DNA from: Phoronis australis
Lineage: Eukaryota > Phoronida > Phoronidae
Assembly (NCBI GenBank): GCA_002633005.1
Contig: NMRA01000092.1
Coordinates: 9,419 to 71,418 of the forward strand
DNA length: 62,000 nt
Direction: 5' to 3'
Shown: one piece after another, positions 32,301 through 47,300 of the stretch
Layout: each line of letters begins with the position of its first letter
How positions within the stretch are numbered: position 1 is the stretch's first letter
Notes under the pieces: model-generated
The model's database searches: none
What the model was told of the DNA's origin: nothing
Seen by the model: only the letters and a program-made list of their open reading frames with translations
Program-made: the position numbers and the translations under genes

Positions 32301-35300
32301 ATTTTAACCAGAGGAATGCTCCTTGAATCAATGTAGATAATTGGCGTGCACGACATGATGCCAGATAAAAGCACACGGGAATGCTTAGTACTAGATTTAT
32401 TTCCCGTACTAGCCTTGATTTAGAAACCATAGTCATCTGGAGATGAAACAAAGTGGGAGGTTTTTGTAAGAACGTGATTGTAGACTTTTATGTAATATTG
32501 TCTCAGCGGCATCATTCTAGGCCAACATCAACAGCAACAAAAGGACATAAAAACGTCAAGACGAGACGACCGAAACAGATGTGTATATTTACTACACCCT
32601 CCCCCTTCCCTAGTGGAAAGGAGATGAGGCCAATGCATTTGAATGTTAATCCAAATTATTTAAAATTTACAAAAATAATTATAGACATTTTAGTACACGT
32701 TTTATCAAACGTGGGGGTCTATTGTACGGATCTCCTGGATCCATTTTCGTTGTTTATTAAATAGTTAAAACTGAGCTGAAAACCTAGGGACCTGACTCTA
32801 GTGTCTAGTTGTGCGACTCAAACCCATGGCTTGGAGTAGAGGAAGCAGACAGTTATCTCACTTGGCCACATCGTCTGCTCAAAAAAAGATATGTTGACCA
32901 TTAGATCAACAAACAGCTGCATTTTCTACCAATTACTCCTTCCCCAAGAAACTGGTGTACAATCATAGCATATATCCATCCAAGAATATTCACATTGAAA
33001 AAGTTTGAAGTAAGTAATAAATGTCTCACATCTACAAATGAGCATAGAAATAAGAACCAGGCACTAGTGTGCTATGAACTCCCTAGAACTTAGTGATGAC
33101 CTGAAAAGAAATTTTATAACTATATATTAGAAAAAAAAACATTCAACAATTTTAAATCTATTCATGCTAACCATTAATAGGATTGTTCACTGATATGAAT
33201 GAATTGCTGTGAGCTGCTTTATGTTGCTTTCCCATGAACACAGCAATGAAGAGCTCTGGTCTAGTGCAGCTGCACTGCACTAATTCCACTTAACCTTTCC
33301 CAGTGAATGGCCATCTCCGAGTTACCCGTAGTTCACTGATTTAAGCTCTACTGACTCCAGGTGGCGTATTTAAATCGTACCCTCGAATTCATGGATCCAA
33401 AATTAATGGACATCTGCCATTCATGATAAATAATGCCAAACTCATTATTGTTATGCTCTGTAAAATATAATTTCTGTTATTGTTATATACAACTCTTGAA
33501 AGCATGGCGGTATGCTCGGTGAGTCTCACTTTTTAATCCATCTATTTCGAGATGAGTTGCGATGGCTTATTAAGTCTGGGATTTACGCTTTCCCATAGTG
33601 TGGAACTGCGCATAACAGAGGAGTGTCGGTGTTAGTGGAAAAGTGACTGGTGTTCTTGTGTTGCAGATTGGTGTTGATGATGAGGGGAGGCTCTCATTTC
33701 AGGACAAATACATTGATGGTGTGAAGCTGTTGGTAAGTGTACTTCTTGGAACTAGCACAAAACGGTACCATCTCGAGCATTACTGAACTCTTCTGTTTCA
33801 TGGAAATAGAACAACATTGTATGATTGGCCTAGATGTCTGGCACTGAGCTGGGACGATACAAACACTAAGCAACATATTGCTCGTTAACAAAATACCTGT
33901 ACGATTATGGAGTCTGAAAACCAACACACCTGAGTGTGGAAGTCAATAATTGTTTTACAATATGATTTCATCCGTTAAGTAATTCTTGGAAGGAATTTAT
34001 GTTTGGTCTTTTGATTGTATGTCAATTGCTCAGTCATCTTGCAATTTTTAACCTAAAACGTTGCCTAGAGGTTTTAATAATGCTCAGAATGGACATTAGA
34101 GAACTCGAGAACCATTTGTGATGATTTTTGGAATAATTAACTTATGGTTGTATTATTATTACTATTACAGAATTATGTAAAATTTCAAAATGAGTTACCT
34201 AGTTCTTATCACTTTGTTTTCCTGGCAATATTCTTGTGTTTAAATGCATTCTTTAAGATGGACAATTGTTGTAACAAAGAGTTTTTAAAATGCCTTACAG
34301 TAATTGGAAACCTTTTTCTATAGGAACTCACCGAGACTGACCTGTCATTGTATCCCAAGGTCAAGATAAAATATAGGAAGTAAGTACAAGAGATCAAACA
34401 GTACACTAGTCTTTGATTAGTTCCTGGTACTGTCTTGATCATTTCAACATGAACAAAAAGACATCTGTTGTCAGACATATTACAGGCCTTGTAATGTAAC
34501 ATGAGCTTGCAACAAGAATCTGGTAATTTTTCACCAACACATTATATGGCTGACAAGTGAAATTCTATTTGGTTAAATTTCTCCACAGAAGTAAAGATTT
34601 GATTCACATTTTTTCACATTGCAAGCATGGATTGCAGTTTGTAGATGTTATAAAATAACATTAATTTGATAAAATTTGCATTGTTTTCAGAAAGAAATTA
34701 GCCTTTAAAATTTAAATTTAATTTAAATATGAGCACAGACCCAGAAATTGCTTTCGCAAGTTCTCATTTACTTCCATGCATACATTCTGTAGTAAACCAA
34801 GCTCAGAAGAGCACGAGACGTCTTTGTGCAATGCTCGATTGTCAGCCTTTGAAAAATGGTAATGGACATTTTTGGCAATAAATTACTTTAATTTGTCCTT
34901 TGAAAATAAGTGGAGAATTATGATAGGTTTGCATCGGGAGTCATGGTTACAAGGTACAGCTCTATGGTGCTTAAAACAGGGAATTTAGGCAAGTAACAAA
35001 AACCCACGCCCTAAGACATAAATTACAGGGTTATTCCCCAGGGCCTGTGTCGTAGGCCTGTGTAATAGACTAGTGTCAAAGGCCAGTGTTGAAGGCCAGT
35101 GCCAATGGCATGTGTTCTCCATTAACTGCCCTATCTTCCTGTTTTGGTTGGTTCTGGTTCCTGGTTGGAAGGCACAAGCTCATTTTATAATTTTATAACT
35201 TTGAATGTTCGTCTTGGTTGACTTCATGTTTCTTCATTTCTTTTTATTTCTTCCGATTTCTTCTGGATAAAGCTTTTTATGCACCCACATATTTATATGT

Positions 35301-38300
35301 GGACACATTATGCCGTCATCTCCGTCCGGGTGGGGTCCGTCCAGAGTCCACTGCTCTGTCTCGAAAACCGTTTGACGTATGTTCATAAAATTTTGCACGT
35401 TTCCTATCATGGATGCGATGGTATGAGCGAACTTTCAGAGGGATCCGATTACCAGTGTGCCCCCCTAGTGGCAAATTTTAGTTTTTACGCTTACTTCGAT
35501 ATCTTCAAAGGTCTTCAGCGTATTTTCATAAAATTTGGCATGTTGGCAAGCCATCTATTTGTGCAATGACCCTATCCTCCTATTTTCAGATAGATTCGAC
35601 TTAATTTGCGCCACCTAGTGGCCATTTTAACTGTTTTCGAGTCAGTTTTTAGGCATCCACCCCTCTACCAACCAAACTGCTCTAAGGATGATTGTAGAAA
35701 TTGGCATGTATTTTCTTACTATGAAGAGGACGGCTGACGATGGTTTTCGGATGATTTTGATGACTGTGGCGCCTCCTAGTGACAGTTTTTTTTGCGCCTA
35801 TGGCTGTATCTCCTTAACCCGTTTGCAGGATCTTTACTAAATTTAGTAAGTGCATTTATACAATGTTGACAAAGGACGATGAGGACTTTCGGATGGATTT
35901 GAATACTGGTGTGCCCCCTGGTGGCAATTTTATTTTTTTACGTTAACCTTTGTATCTTCAAAGGCCCTCTACGTATTTTCAAAAAATTTGACATACATGC
36001 TTTTGTTAGTGTGGTGACGCTATCTTTTCGTTTTCAGATGGATTCGACGTAAAATTTTGAATACTGTCATCTATTGGTGAGATGACTCTATCCTTCCGTT
36101 TTGGTCAGAATCGAGGTATTTTGCGCCACCTATTGGCCATTTTTGGCGTATATATTCTCTGTGAAGAGGAATGTTGACGATGACGACTTTGACTACTGTG
36201 GCGCCTCCTAGTGGTAGTTTTGTTTTGTTTTGCGCCCATAGCTGTATCTCCTAAACCCACTGTTGGATCTTTATTAAATTTAGTAAGTGTATTTATATGA
36301 AGCTGACAACAGACAATGACGACTTTCAGGCAGATCCAATGAACACTGTGCCCCTTAGTGGCAATTTCATTTTATTCCGTTTTCCTTTTTGTTTCACTGA
36401 AGTTCCATGACAGATTGAAATTTGGTGAATAGCTTTCTATTAAAGAAGCTATGACATGGTCCCATTTTTATGCACCCACATATTTATATGTGGACGCATT
36501 ATTGGATGGATTGTATGTTTTTGCGCCATATAGTGGCCATTTTTATGACCCAAATAAGCAACCCTAAAAGCACACTGTTTGTGGTGCATTCGTGGGCGCA
36601 TTTCAACGCTCCGTGTTGCTTGTGTTGTGTTCAATTATAAAATCCTCACTCACAGAGGTGTTTTCCTAAGTTAGATTGTGAAATTAAGAATAATTGAAGG
36701 TGGTGGACAACAATCAGTGTCGCACAAAATCTGGAACTGTTTTAGATGTGTCATTCTTTACTATCGAGGTCATGCTTGGAAAACATGACGCACTCATAGC
36801 ATGTAATGATCATCATTAAATAGAATTACGCAGTGGATATTGTATTCAACAAAAAATCTAGGACACTTTTATCATGGAAATATTTTAAACTAATGTCGTA
36901 TTTTTTGTTCTCATTAATCTTCCGAAAAAACAGGATGAAAAAGGCCGATATTTACTGGGATTACAGGGGACCATACTATCATAGAAAAAAGTCTTAGTTG
37001 GCTAGCATGTTTTCTATTGAAATTGGCCACTGATTTATCCTATTCAAAACTATCCCAAAATGATTTTTTCGCCCCTAAAACCAATTGTGTCTCTTTAGCA
37101 ACAAAACATAATTTTAATAACATTTTTGGTGGAAAAATGATGAACTGGAATACCGATTGTCTGCCGTGTTGTGTCCTGAACTGACAAGGTCACCTTGGTT
37201 TTCATTATCTGTAGTTAGTATTTTGGTTTGCATTGACAAACTTTGATGCACATGTTGAGTCTGTACCCAACCGACATCCTTTCCAAAATTCCTCAGTTTA
37301 AATGGAAAATGTCAGGTTCTATTGTTTTTGAAGTAGAGTGACACTTTATAAGGCAAATGTTTTCCTGCTATGCTAGTAGGACTTGTAGATCGCATGTTTT
37401 CATTTGTACAAAATGTCTAATTAATAGATTTCAATCAACTGTTTTAGGCTTATTTTAAAGCATATAAAGGAACTGAATGCTGCGGTAGACAACGGTAACA
37501 AGAAGGAGAAGAAGAGCAGGTGAGAGGCCATTTTTGTACTTCAGCGCACCCTGTTGTTGGTGGTATTATGTGTGCATGTACAACAGCAGTGTTCTCCACA
37601 ATACCAATTCCAAACTCGACGCAAATTTCTGGAGTTCAATGTCAGTAGTCAACACGGTCTTTTCTTTAGTCTTAGGCTTAACATCTCCACTGGAGATATT
37701 TATGTTTGTTTCAAAATGTACACTGAACTGGTCAGGTGTGTCATACTTTTTGACACTTTGTAGGGCCTACTTACACGTGAAAACCGCGAATCGTACTCGA
37801 AGTGCCCATTCACCTGATGACTGTCTCACGAATAAAAAAGTTCTTGTTAAAAGCACGCTGCCAAGAAGTGCGCGCTACATACCTGTCACTTGTCATCGCA
37901 GCAATTTTCCATGAAACTACGGATAGCATACTGGCAAAAGTAAATATTGGCACTAATTTCTGAAAGTTTCTATTGCTGTAAAAACTGTTGCATTATTTTT
38001 AAGAGGGGTTGCCTTATCAATCACTTTTTAATGTAATCATAACTCGTGTTTTTAATATAAAATACCTGATAAAATGCCCCACTGATAGTGGACACCTCCG
38101 CCCCGAATCTCCCGGAAAATACCTCAGACTGTCTCACATCCAGTCATCTGGTGACTCAATGACATTTGGCCTTAGGCCCTACCCAGACGATTCTTGCATG
38201 TTTTAGTAGTAGATGTGATTAACAAGTGCTAAATAAAACGCGTTCTCATGATACAGCTTGATGTGTTATTTCTTTAGTTATAATGCACTCCTAAATCGGC

Positions 38301-41300
38301 TATACATTGGGTTTACTCCGGAAAATGAACGCTGTTGACATGCATGCACTCGCTCACTCACACACGCAGACGATCTGCAAAACAAAGGTCACGTGACAAG
38401 GACGTGTGTTCGTCCAGAGATTTCTCCCATGTTGCTGGGTACGATCTTGCGCAGATTTGAACCTATCTTGTTCTTAATACCGACTCCATGGGAATTTGAA
38501 ATCTTAGGGACGCTATTTGGAAACTTAAGTGAGGATTTCAGGTAATATATTGAGTCAAAATTATATTTTTATTTAAGGTGCCCTGTCGACGATTGCGAGG
38601 CAGTAGTGCATCGGCGAGTTTTCGCCCTGGGATTTCAGCACAATTTTCTGTAAAATGATCGTAATTTAACAATGAAGTTTGCTCATTCTACCAACCTAGC
38701 ACGTGGCATGACTGTTGTGTGAAAAAAATGTATATTTGGTGCTTCATTGTTATGACAAAAAAAATGAAAAACATGTTCTTTATTGCCTTTAAAATCTCAA
38801 TATGTGTTTGATCAGACATGGCTGTTGGCTGCGCCCTACGCCACCTGTTGATGATTATGTCAAGCACCATGTTAGGCAACAAATGTGCAAGATATTTTGC
38901 TTGTTATAAACACAAAGCTTTGGACTTACTGTAATGCTTTGCTCGTGTTTTGTAGGTTTTTTAATAAAACCAAAAAAGCGCCCAAGGCACTTCCAACCAG
39001 GTCTGCTGTTGGTAAGTGTTCATAATTAATCTGCTTTCAAATTAATAAATCGAGGCTGGTTCACGTTTTCACGCTGATCTGCACTAAAGTGACTGTGTCC
39101 AATTTTGTATTAGTCTCCAGGTGCTCTGATTCATAAGTTAAATAAATGCTTACGACATTGAAAGTTGTCGAAGGTTTTTCTCTAGTTCCTTTACTGTTGA
39201 TTTGAACTGCATAAGCCAGAAATTGTTAGTGTCAATGTTCTTTGCTTCATGTATGTGCTATCAGAGTTCAAGATAATTGTCAACCTTTGTGAAGCCCTTT
39301 CACGGTTAACTTTTATCAAATAACTTTTTACTGTCCATTTTCCACCTTTTATCTGAATCTTCAGTAACTAAAACATCACGCAATTGCTGGTATTCATGCA
39401 ATGGCTATTTTGTGTGAAAATAGTTGTTTTTTTCTTTGATTTATTAATTTTGAAAATAACTAAGTTGCATGTTTGAGTTCTATTCGTTATATTTACTGTC
39501 AATACGCATCGACTATTCGACTATGTCTCGCAGTTTTGGTTCACCCTTAGACGGCAGATATATCAGCCATCAAAATCTCTTTTGAAATATCGTTGCTTGT
39601 TGATGACCAATTTGTTCAAATGAAAATGAAAAATCCGAGAAATGTTTGATCAAAACAGACCAAAGGACCAAATCTATCAAGCAGTTCTCTTCTCTAACCT
39701 GATTTTTGTGCCATTTGAGTTTTCTTGTTATTTGTTGGTGCCTTGTTTTTTAAGTTTTTTTCTCGACTGCATTAATTGTATTCAACCTTCCAATGTCTGC
39801 GAAGTTTCACTGTTTTACAATGGGCTGCTTCTCTGACAGCAGAGAGTTGAATTAATTTGAAATAATTATCCATGGATGTATATTATTTTTTAGACATGCC
39901 TCCTAAAACGAGGCCAGTGTAACAATGCATTTTCCTACTTTCATTGCAAAGCAGATTTCTATCAGAAACTGTCCTGTTGGAATTGTCTGAAACATCTTAA
40001 ATATTTTGCTCATTAATAATGCATTAGATGAAGTTTTACAAGTGAAAATAAATAAATTTTAAACAATACACTGATAACAAATTGTTGAAAAAATTTCTTT
40101 TGTCACGTTTCTGAATGTTTAGTAAATTGGATTTTATTATAACTTACCTTGCCAGAATTCATCTCCAAATAGTCCATGTCGAATGCGGCTGATGACATTT
40201 GTTAAGTTCAATATCAAATCTGTGAATTTTCAGGCAACCCTACGCATCATGGAGAAGACAGTGATAGTTCATTCGATGTAAGTTGTTAACCCCCTAAAAA
40301 ACATTTTTTTTTTACTTTTATGCACCCATATATAGATCATGTGGGTTCATTGTGCCCTCATTACCGTCTGTCTACCCAGCATACTCTTCATGAGCGAATT
40401 TTTGGATGGATTTAACAACAGGCGTGTGCCCAAATGACAATTTTAGTTTTTACATTATTTGCCTGTGCATCTTTAGCCTTGGTACAAAGCTGTATACTAA
40501 ATATACAGCTTTGCACAGATTTGGGTAAAAAGTGGTAAGATAAAATCTGACACAAAATTAGTGTTATTAAAAACTACAGTCTTCCTTGAGTAAACTAAAT
40601 TATTCAATGGTGTTGCAGAAAACAGCGTTCTACCGTTGTTCTGCTGCTAAAGTTGTGGAGCCATCTTTAGCGACAGCTTTCGGCGCCATGAAATATCGTG
40701 TCACCTATTGGCCAGTTTCTTTTTTCACTGATTCTTCAATCAACTGTTCTTCTTTCACAAGGTTGCATACACGTCACAACAAATCATTGGTGTTTTGTTG
40801 GAATTTGAAAACGTGAAAACGCGTGGTGACATCTTTTGGATGATTGGGTACAACTACTATTTAGTCCTGCAGTGGTACCGTAATCGTTCGGGTTAACGCC
40901 CTGGGCGGTTAAATTGGCGAATCCAAAAAATCGGGGGAGGGCGGTTAACCGAGCAGTGGGCGGTTAAATAGAAAATCCACCTAAAGTAGGGGATGGGCGG
41001 TTAACCGAACATGGGCGCTTATTACGACAGACAACCGCCCTGGGCGGTTAATCTTACCTGGCGATCTAAATCCCGACACGACAATCATACTCGGAACGCG
41101 TAGCCCTTTTCAAAGAGCTTTATCGTCACGTCGCCAAATGACTGTGAAAACGTCATAACAGCGGATGATCCCAACAAAGGTTCTCTTGCCCTCAGATTAG
41201 TCATTCACTATTAAATTTACAAAATTGCTGAGTAATAGCCCCGTGCCGTCCTGCGGTGCGCAGACGACCAGTCACCACGCAGCCTCCACTAGAATTAAAA

Positions 41301-44300
41301 CTGTTTCAAGATGTGACCCTGCTTAAGTGCGCGCGTGCAAGCTTCACGTGTTGCAGAGGTCAGACATCAAATTTATGGTTACAGTCTCGTACTATATGTA
41401 GCTGTCAAGTTCTGAGTCAGAGAGCAGTTTTAAAATTGGTTGTAATAAAAGTTTGAAAAACTTAACTCTGTTGTTTTTTGTGTTTGGGATGTTATAGTCG
41501 ACACTCCGTGACTCAATGACATTTTCAGCGTATGGTTCTGCGGCTAGCTGTCTTATCTCGACAGCCCGGCATTGCTCTCTTGCCGTTGCGCCAAACATGC
41601 TATGCAAAGAAGTAAGACAAGGATCGGGGGTGGTCGAGCCAGTCGTCGATCAAGAATAAAATTTCAAGCAACTGCATAAATATGTTACAAAATGTCAGAA
41701 AACAGCAATGTTTCAATTCATTATTCTAAACGATCACCTTACCAAACTTCGTGGTGGAAAAACATTTATTTTTCATGCAAGATGTCCAGATTATCCTATT
41801 TATATCACTTGTAATATCGCACTGCGGCACTGTTCGGTCCCGCTGTTATCGCGCAATGTCTCAGTCGGCTGACAATCGTGACTTGGAAATGCCGTCAAGT
41901 AATATAACGGCCTCTTTCAATATGCATCTCGTTTTTTATGGCCAAAGATAGTGGCGGTATTCAGCACGCACGTAGGGCCTACGTGTGAGTCACCTGTCAA
42001 TCACATGTTGGTGTCAAGGTAACATGCACTCCAAAGTGTGGGAACTTGCGCACGTGCACCACTACAAATCAGTCACACATAGCGACAGTCCGACGAAGTA
42101 ACAAAAACGGGCGTGACTATGTACTTTTAAGCTGTTGTTACGAAAGACCCAGTTCTTTACGATATTCCTCCGTTGCCAATGTTCCCCAAAACTGCGATGT
42201 CAAGTCTATTCCCATATTTCCCGGCTCGATGCTCCCTAAGCCCATCCCTGTAACTAGCTGCGTGAATCTCCTACCCACTATCGTCAAGCAGTCTACGTCG
42301 TAGATATTTCAGACTCGAATGGTAAGAATTTTTGTTCAGGCTGAAAATGGCCAATGTATAAACAAAATTATTCTGGATGGCTAAAAAGGGGATGTGGAAA
42401 CGATAATTCACACAGTCACGCTTACGTGGGGGCTGACGCAAGAAATAGTAAAGAACAGCCAGCGACATTAGTTAAATCTGCTAACCAGTTTGACTGAGAT
42501 GCAATAAGCGAAAAACAAAATTTGACAAGCCGTTTTTTTATTACTTCAAGATCATACACAAACATACATTATTGCCAACGTTTGAATTCAGAAATCGACA
42601 GGCAGCAACGAAACCGGTAACCCAGTAAGGCACTTGTACTGTCCCTTCGGTCGCCCCACATCCTCTATAACCCGGCAGTTATATTCATCAAAATATTGAG
42701 AATTTGACATCTTTCCATGAGTTGTGAGATTTGTTCGAAATACGAGAGCTTCCCACCTTAATAGAATTTGGAGGTGTGGCAAAACCATTGTCACATTTGC
42801 CACATTTCTCTGGCCTGATTTTTTCGAATATATGTTTTATCTAGTGCACTGCAGACGGAAACTCAGCGCGGCAGACAAAGTCGCTGAAAGCGGAGGTTTT
42901 GACGCTGGCGGCGTTCTTAAACTTTGCAAACAAGGGAATAAAATAAAGTGACAAAAAGATTCAAGTATTATATTTTGAAGTGAGTTCATGACCCAAGACA
43001 ATAACTCGTTACCTGTATTGTAATTCAGATTGCTAAACCACCGTCTCGGAGTCCCGGCGTCGTTGCACTCATTGTGATCGTCGATCTTTTTCTAAAAGTC
43101 GGGGATTCGCGCGTTTCCTTAGTACTAGGCGCTAAATCTTCATTCTTTAAAAGTCGGGGTTGAGCGCTTAACCGAGAGGTGGGCGCTTAACTGGAAATCT
43201 TCAAAAATCGCAGGGGGGCGCTTAACCGAGCAGTGGGCGCTTCAATCGAAAATACACTTAAAGTGGGGGATGGGCGGTTAACTGAGCATGGGCGTTAACC
43301 CGAACGATTACGGTAATTTTAGTTTTCACATGATTTTCCTCTGTTTCTTCGCAACATGGCAAAAAGTTTCTATTATAGTGGCAATAATACCTTCCCATTT
43401 TCGGATGATTTCGTCCTGTTATATGCCACCTAGAGGCCATTTTTATGATGTTTGAGTCTGGTTTGTGAAGCCTGATTCTTTGTCAGCCAAATCATTCTAC
43501 ACTGTCTCTTAAGAATCATGAAAATGGACATGTGTGTCTCTACTGGGAAGTGCCATAAAGATGATCTTGAATGGGTCTGACTATTGTGGCGCACTCTGGT
43601 GACAATTTAAGTTTTTGTCAGTACCTCAATACAACGTCCTTGATGAATCTTTATTAAATTTCGCATGTGTTTCTATTGATGATAGTACAACTGGAGTGAA
43701 TTTTGGGACAAATTTGACTACTGTGGAGTTGCATTTTGTTTTTAACTTTGCATTTGCCTTCATATCTACCTAGTGGATGTTAATGAAATTTGGGTAATAA
43801 ATTACATAACATGCACAATAGCACCGGAATGTGACCTATGTCGCACCCCTTTGGCCTTTTTATTGTTTTGTCAACTGCCTCCCTATCTTTCAAACTTGGT
43901 GAAGAATCTTGGAGAAAGGTGGCAGGCATGTTCCTGTAGAGGAGAGCATTTCTGTCATGCCTTACGCCCCCTGGAGGCTATTATTAGGCTTACTAGAATT
44001 GCTTGGCTAGTTCGAATGTTTAAAAAATTATGATCCCTTCTATCTTTGCGGTATGCGATGCACATGGTGGGTGCATATTAACACTCTGCATTGCTTTTGT
44101 TTATATTTGTATCCTCCATGCTGCAAATCAAGTTGCTGCAGAGGTTTTGAAAATTGTTCTCTGTTTACCACTGTCATTTTTTCTCATATACAGTCAATGA
44201 ACAGTGTCAATTATCTTTGGAAAGGATTTGCAGTAGTTCTCATTTATGATGTCATTAGAGCTGTCTCATGTCAGTGGTAAAAGGACTGGGCCTAGGGTAT

Positions 44301-47300
44301 AATCTCCAAACTCAAGACTCGACTTGAAACTTAACCAATCGCATGATATGAGCACACATTTATAAGTTTTCTCAAAGTGTGCCATAACAGTAGTCAGTTT
44401 TGGAGTTGCATTCTAAGTGTAGAGATTAGACCGTGGGTCCTGGAGTCATAACTTTGTTGAAAGTGTCAGTTCAAGTCTGTACAATGTATTTGGGAATTCA
44501 GACTAGTCGTATGGTCTCCACAACTTTCTCCCAAAAAATGGTTTTATCTCACTTCAGTGAAGTAAAAAATCTTAGAGAATATACTGTTGGTTGCTTATTG
44601 ACTTTAATTGTTTTTTTAATATTACTCAACTTTGAGGTGCAAACAATTCCAAAAAAGTTATTTAGAAATAGCAAAGAGGGAACATAAGACCAAGTTTTAG
44701 ACTCAATTAAGTCACTTTTCATGAAACTGACCCTTGTACTTGATTAGGACCCTGTTTCACCCACTTCACAGATGTCACCGCATGTGCCTGGTGGAACAGT
44801 CTCCGAGCAGGGTAAGTCTTCCTTCTCAATGACCAGTTGATTAAATGCTTTTATTCCAAGTGGGATCAAAGTTGTTTATTTTACACCTGTCTAGCACAAA
44901 GTTTGAACAGAAATCTGTCACCATGTGGATGCTTTGACGCTGCTTTTTATGAAAATCATAGTCTCATGTGCAGGTTTCACTGAAAAAAATTACATTGCGT
45001 CGTGTGTTTGTGTGTGCATATGCACGAGTGTGTTTAACCAGGTAACTGTAACGTTTTCAGACTGCAGTCAGCAATGGCAACAAGAACTGAATTACACTGT
45101 GCAATTGTTAGAATACACTTGCAACACAATCACCAATACTTCTGTCCTCTGGCTGAAATGCAGCACAACTTCTGGCATGTTGATCTACTTAGTGTGAAGA
45201 TCACTTTTCATTAATTGTCAGATTTTGCTGTTCACGATCTGACCAATCAGATGCTGTAGAAATCACAAACCCTCACCACAGAGTGAGCAGACGATGTCAG
45301 TACATCAAAGGAGGTAAGAAGAAGCTAAACCAATAAGAGAATGATGAAAATATCAGAGGATAGAAGTATCAGTATTGTAATAAAACGAAATATAGATTGA
45401 TTCCTCTGGCATTTCATATGGACCTGATATCACCCTCGGGATCGGTCCGTATTTGTATAATTTTTGATTTTTAGTTGGCGACTCAGGTGTATAAGGCATG
45501 CTCATTACTACGACTGATGCTTATAAAGTGATAATGATATGCTTCTATGCATGTCTATGGAGCTTTTCTCGCTCTGTAGCAATTGAACAATAAAACATGT
45601 ACATCTATTGCCATTTTTGCTCTCATGTTTTTCTTTGGCAGCCACTGAATGGCAATAACCCTAGGTGACACTTGAAACACACCTGGTGTATTAACATGTG
45701 AAATGTTATACAGTGTATATCTTGTGTGTTGAAAGACCTACAGTTCTCAGTTGTGTGATACTAATTAACATACATATGGTTACATATTGTACTGTTGTGT
45801 GTACATTAAATTGCATACAATCAGGTGTAAGGTCTTATGCTACAATTGGCAAAGCGCACATATCTGAAAATTAAGAAATGGGGTAGTTGGGGAATTGATG
45901 CTTGTTTCTTAGGTCACAGCAATTTAAACCCTTCGAGAAGAACTTTTGACAATTTCTTATCGGTGCTGTAGTGGGGCGTAGGTGCACATAGGTGCAGCCA
46001 ACCACCTTTTGGCATTTGAACGTAGCGTCTACGCACTGTAAGTTATGTTCAGTGCTCAAAGTAATACGGTGGACTTTGGGCAGCTACTTACTTCTTATGT
46101 TACCACTACAGCACTGTTTCATATTCGTAGTTGGTGTGAATGTACTGAAACTTTTGCACTTCCACTGCAAAATTACGCCATTGCCCCCAAAAGAGTGACT
46201 GTTCAAATTCAAGCTCATTTACTATAATAATTAATGATTTTGTTCTCTTTAAATGTCTGTCTCCCTGGGTGATGGTACCTATCTTAGTTACCTTTAGTTA
46301 CTATCTACTTACTAATACTTTGCTGGGGCTCTAGTGTCCACATCACTTCAAACCACGCTCATTTAGCACAATATCACGTGTACAGTGCAGTAAGAAATTT
46401 AATTTTTATTGCATTTGTCATCATGGTATTAGGCTCACAAAAATATTTCTAGTTAAAAAATGAGGGCTTGATCTGGTGGGAAATCGGGAGCACAAGGTTG
46501 TAGTAAAATGTACATGATAACGTCACATGAAGAGTGAACTTGGCACAGATGCGCGTGCTTATGAGAAAATTGCTTAAATAATGTCGAAATTAAATCAAAT
46601 TCAGTCAAAGTCATGCCAAATACTGTGAAGATCTCTGGAGAATTCAGAAAAATTTGAAGCTCTAACTTGTGTTTCTGGATAATATCTAAAGAACTGATTG
46701 ACAGATTTCTTCAAAACTCGACACAGAGGCATGTGATAAGATTGCCCGGGCATTTTTTGATTTTCGGGCAGATTCAGCAACTGTTCTCAAGGGGTTTGCA
46801 CGTGTTATTTGCAGATGATATGTAATGAAACTATTGACAGATGTCAATGAAAATTGAAATTGACATAGGCGATGTCAATGTGCCAGACCCTTCGTTTTTG
46901 AGTGGATTTGTCCACTGCAGCAATATGACAAGGGGTTTTAAGTGCTATTTGATGGAAGAGTGTTTGTAGGTGACCATGTGCCAGCACTGTTTTGTTTTCG
47001 ACGGATTTTTCAAGTTTTGCTTTTGGGAAGGGTGTTTCCAGACGATATCTAGAGAACTGATTGACGGTTTTCAATGAAACTTGACTCAGAGATATGTGAC
47101 GACAATGCGCCAGCACCATTTGATTTTCAGGCTGATTTATCTACTGCAGCACCTGGTGGTGGTCCTTAGAAATGTATCATTTGTGATGCGCTGTGGACGC
47201 AAATCTATGCCCCAGCGTTTCTCCTGATGAAAACCTCCGGAACTAAGCAGTTTGGCGCGTACTCTTGATCAAATAAATGTAGTAATTTAGTTGATAAAGA

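Noticed and set aside
40586-40816. 76-codon plus frame with a phrase resembling the minus frame at 28872-29357
   Set aside because: The similarity (TDSSI-type phrase) is shared repeat sequence in both places, not evidence of a gene.
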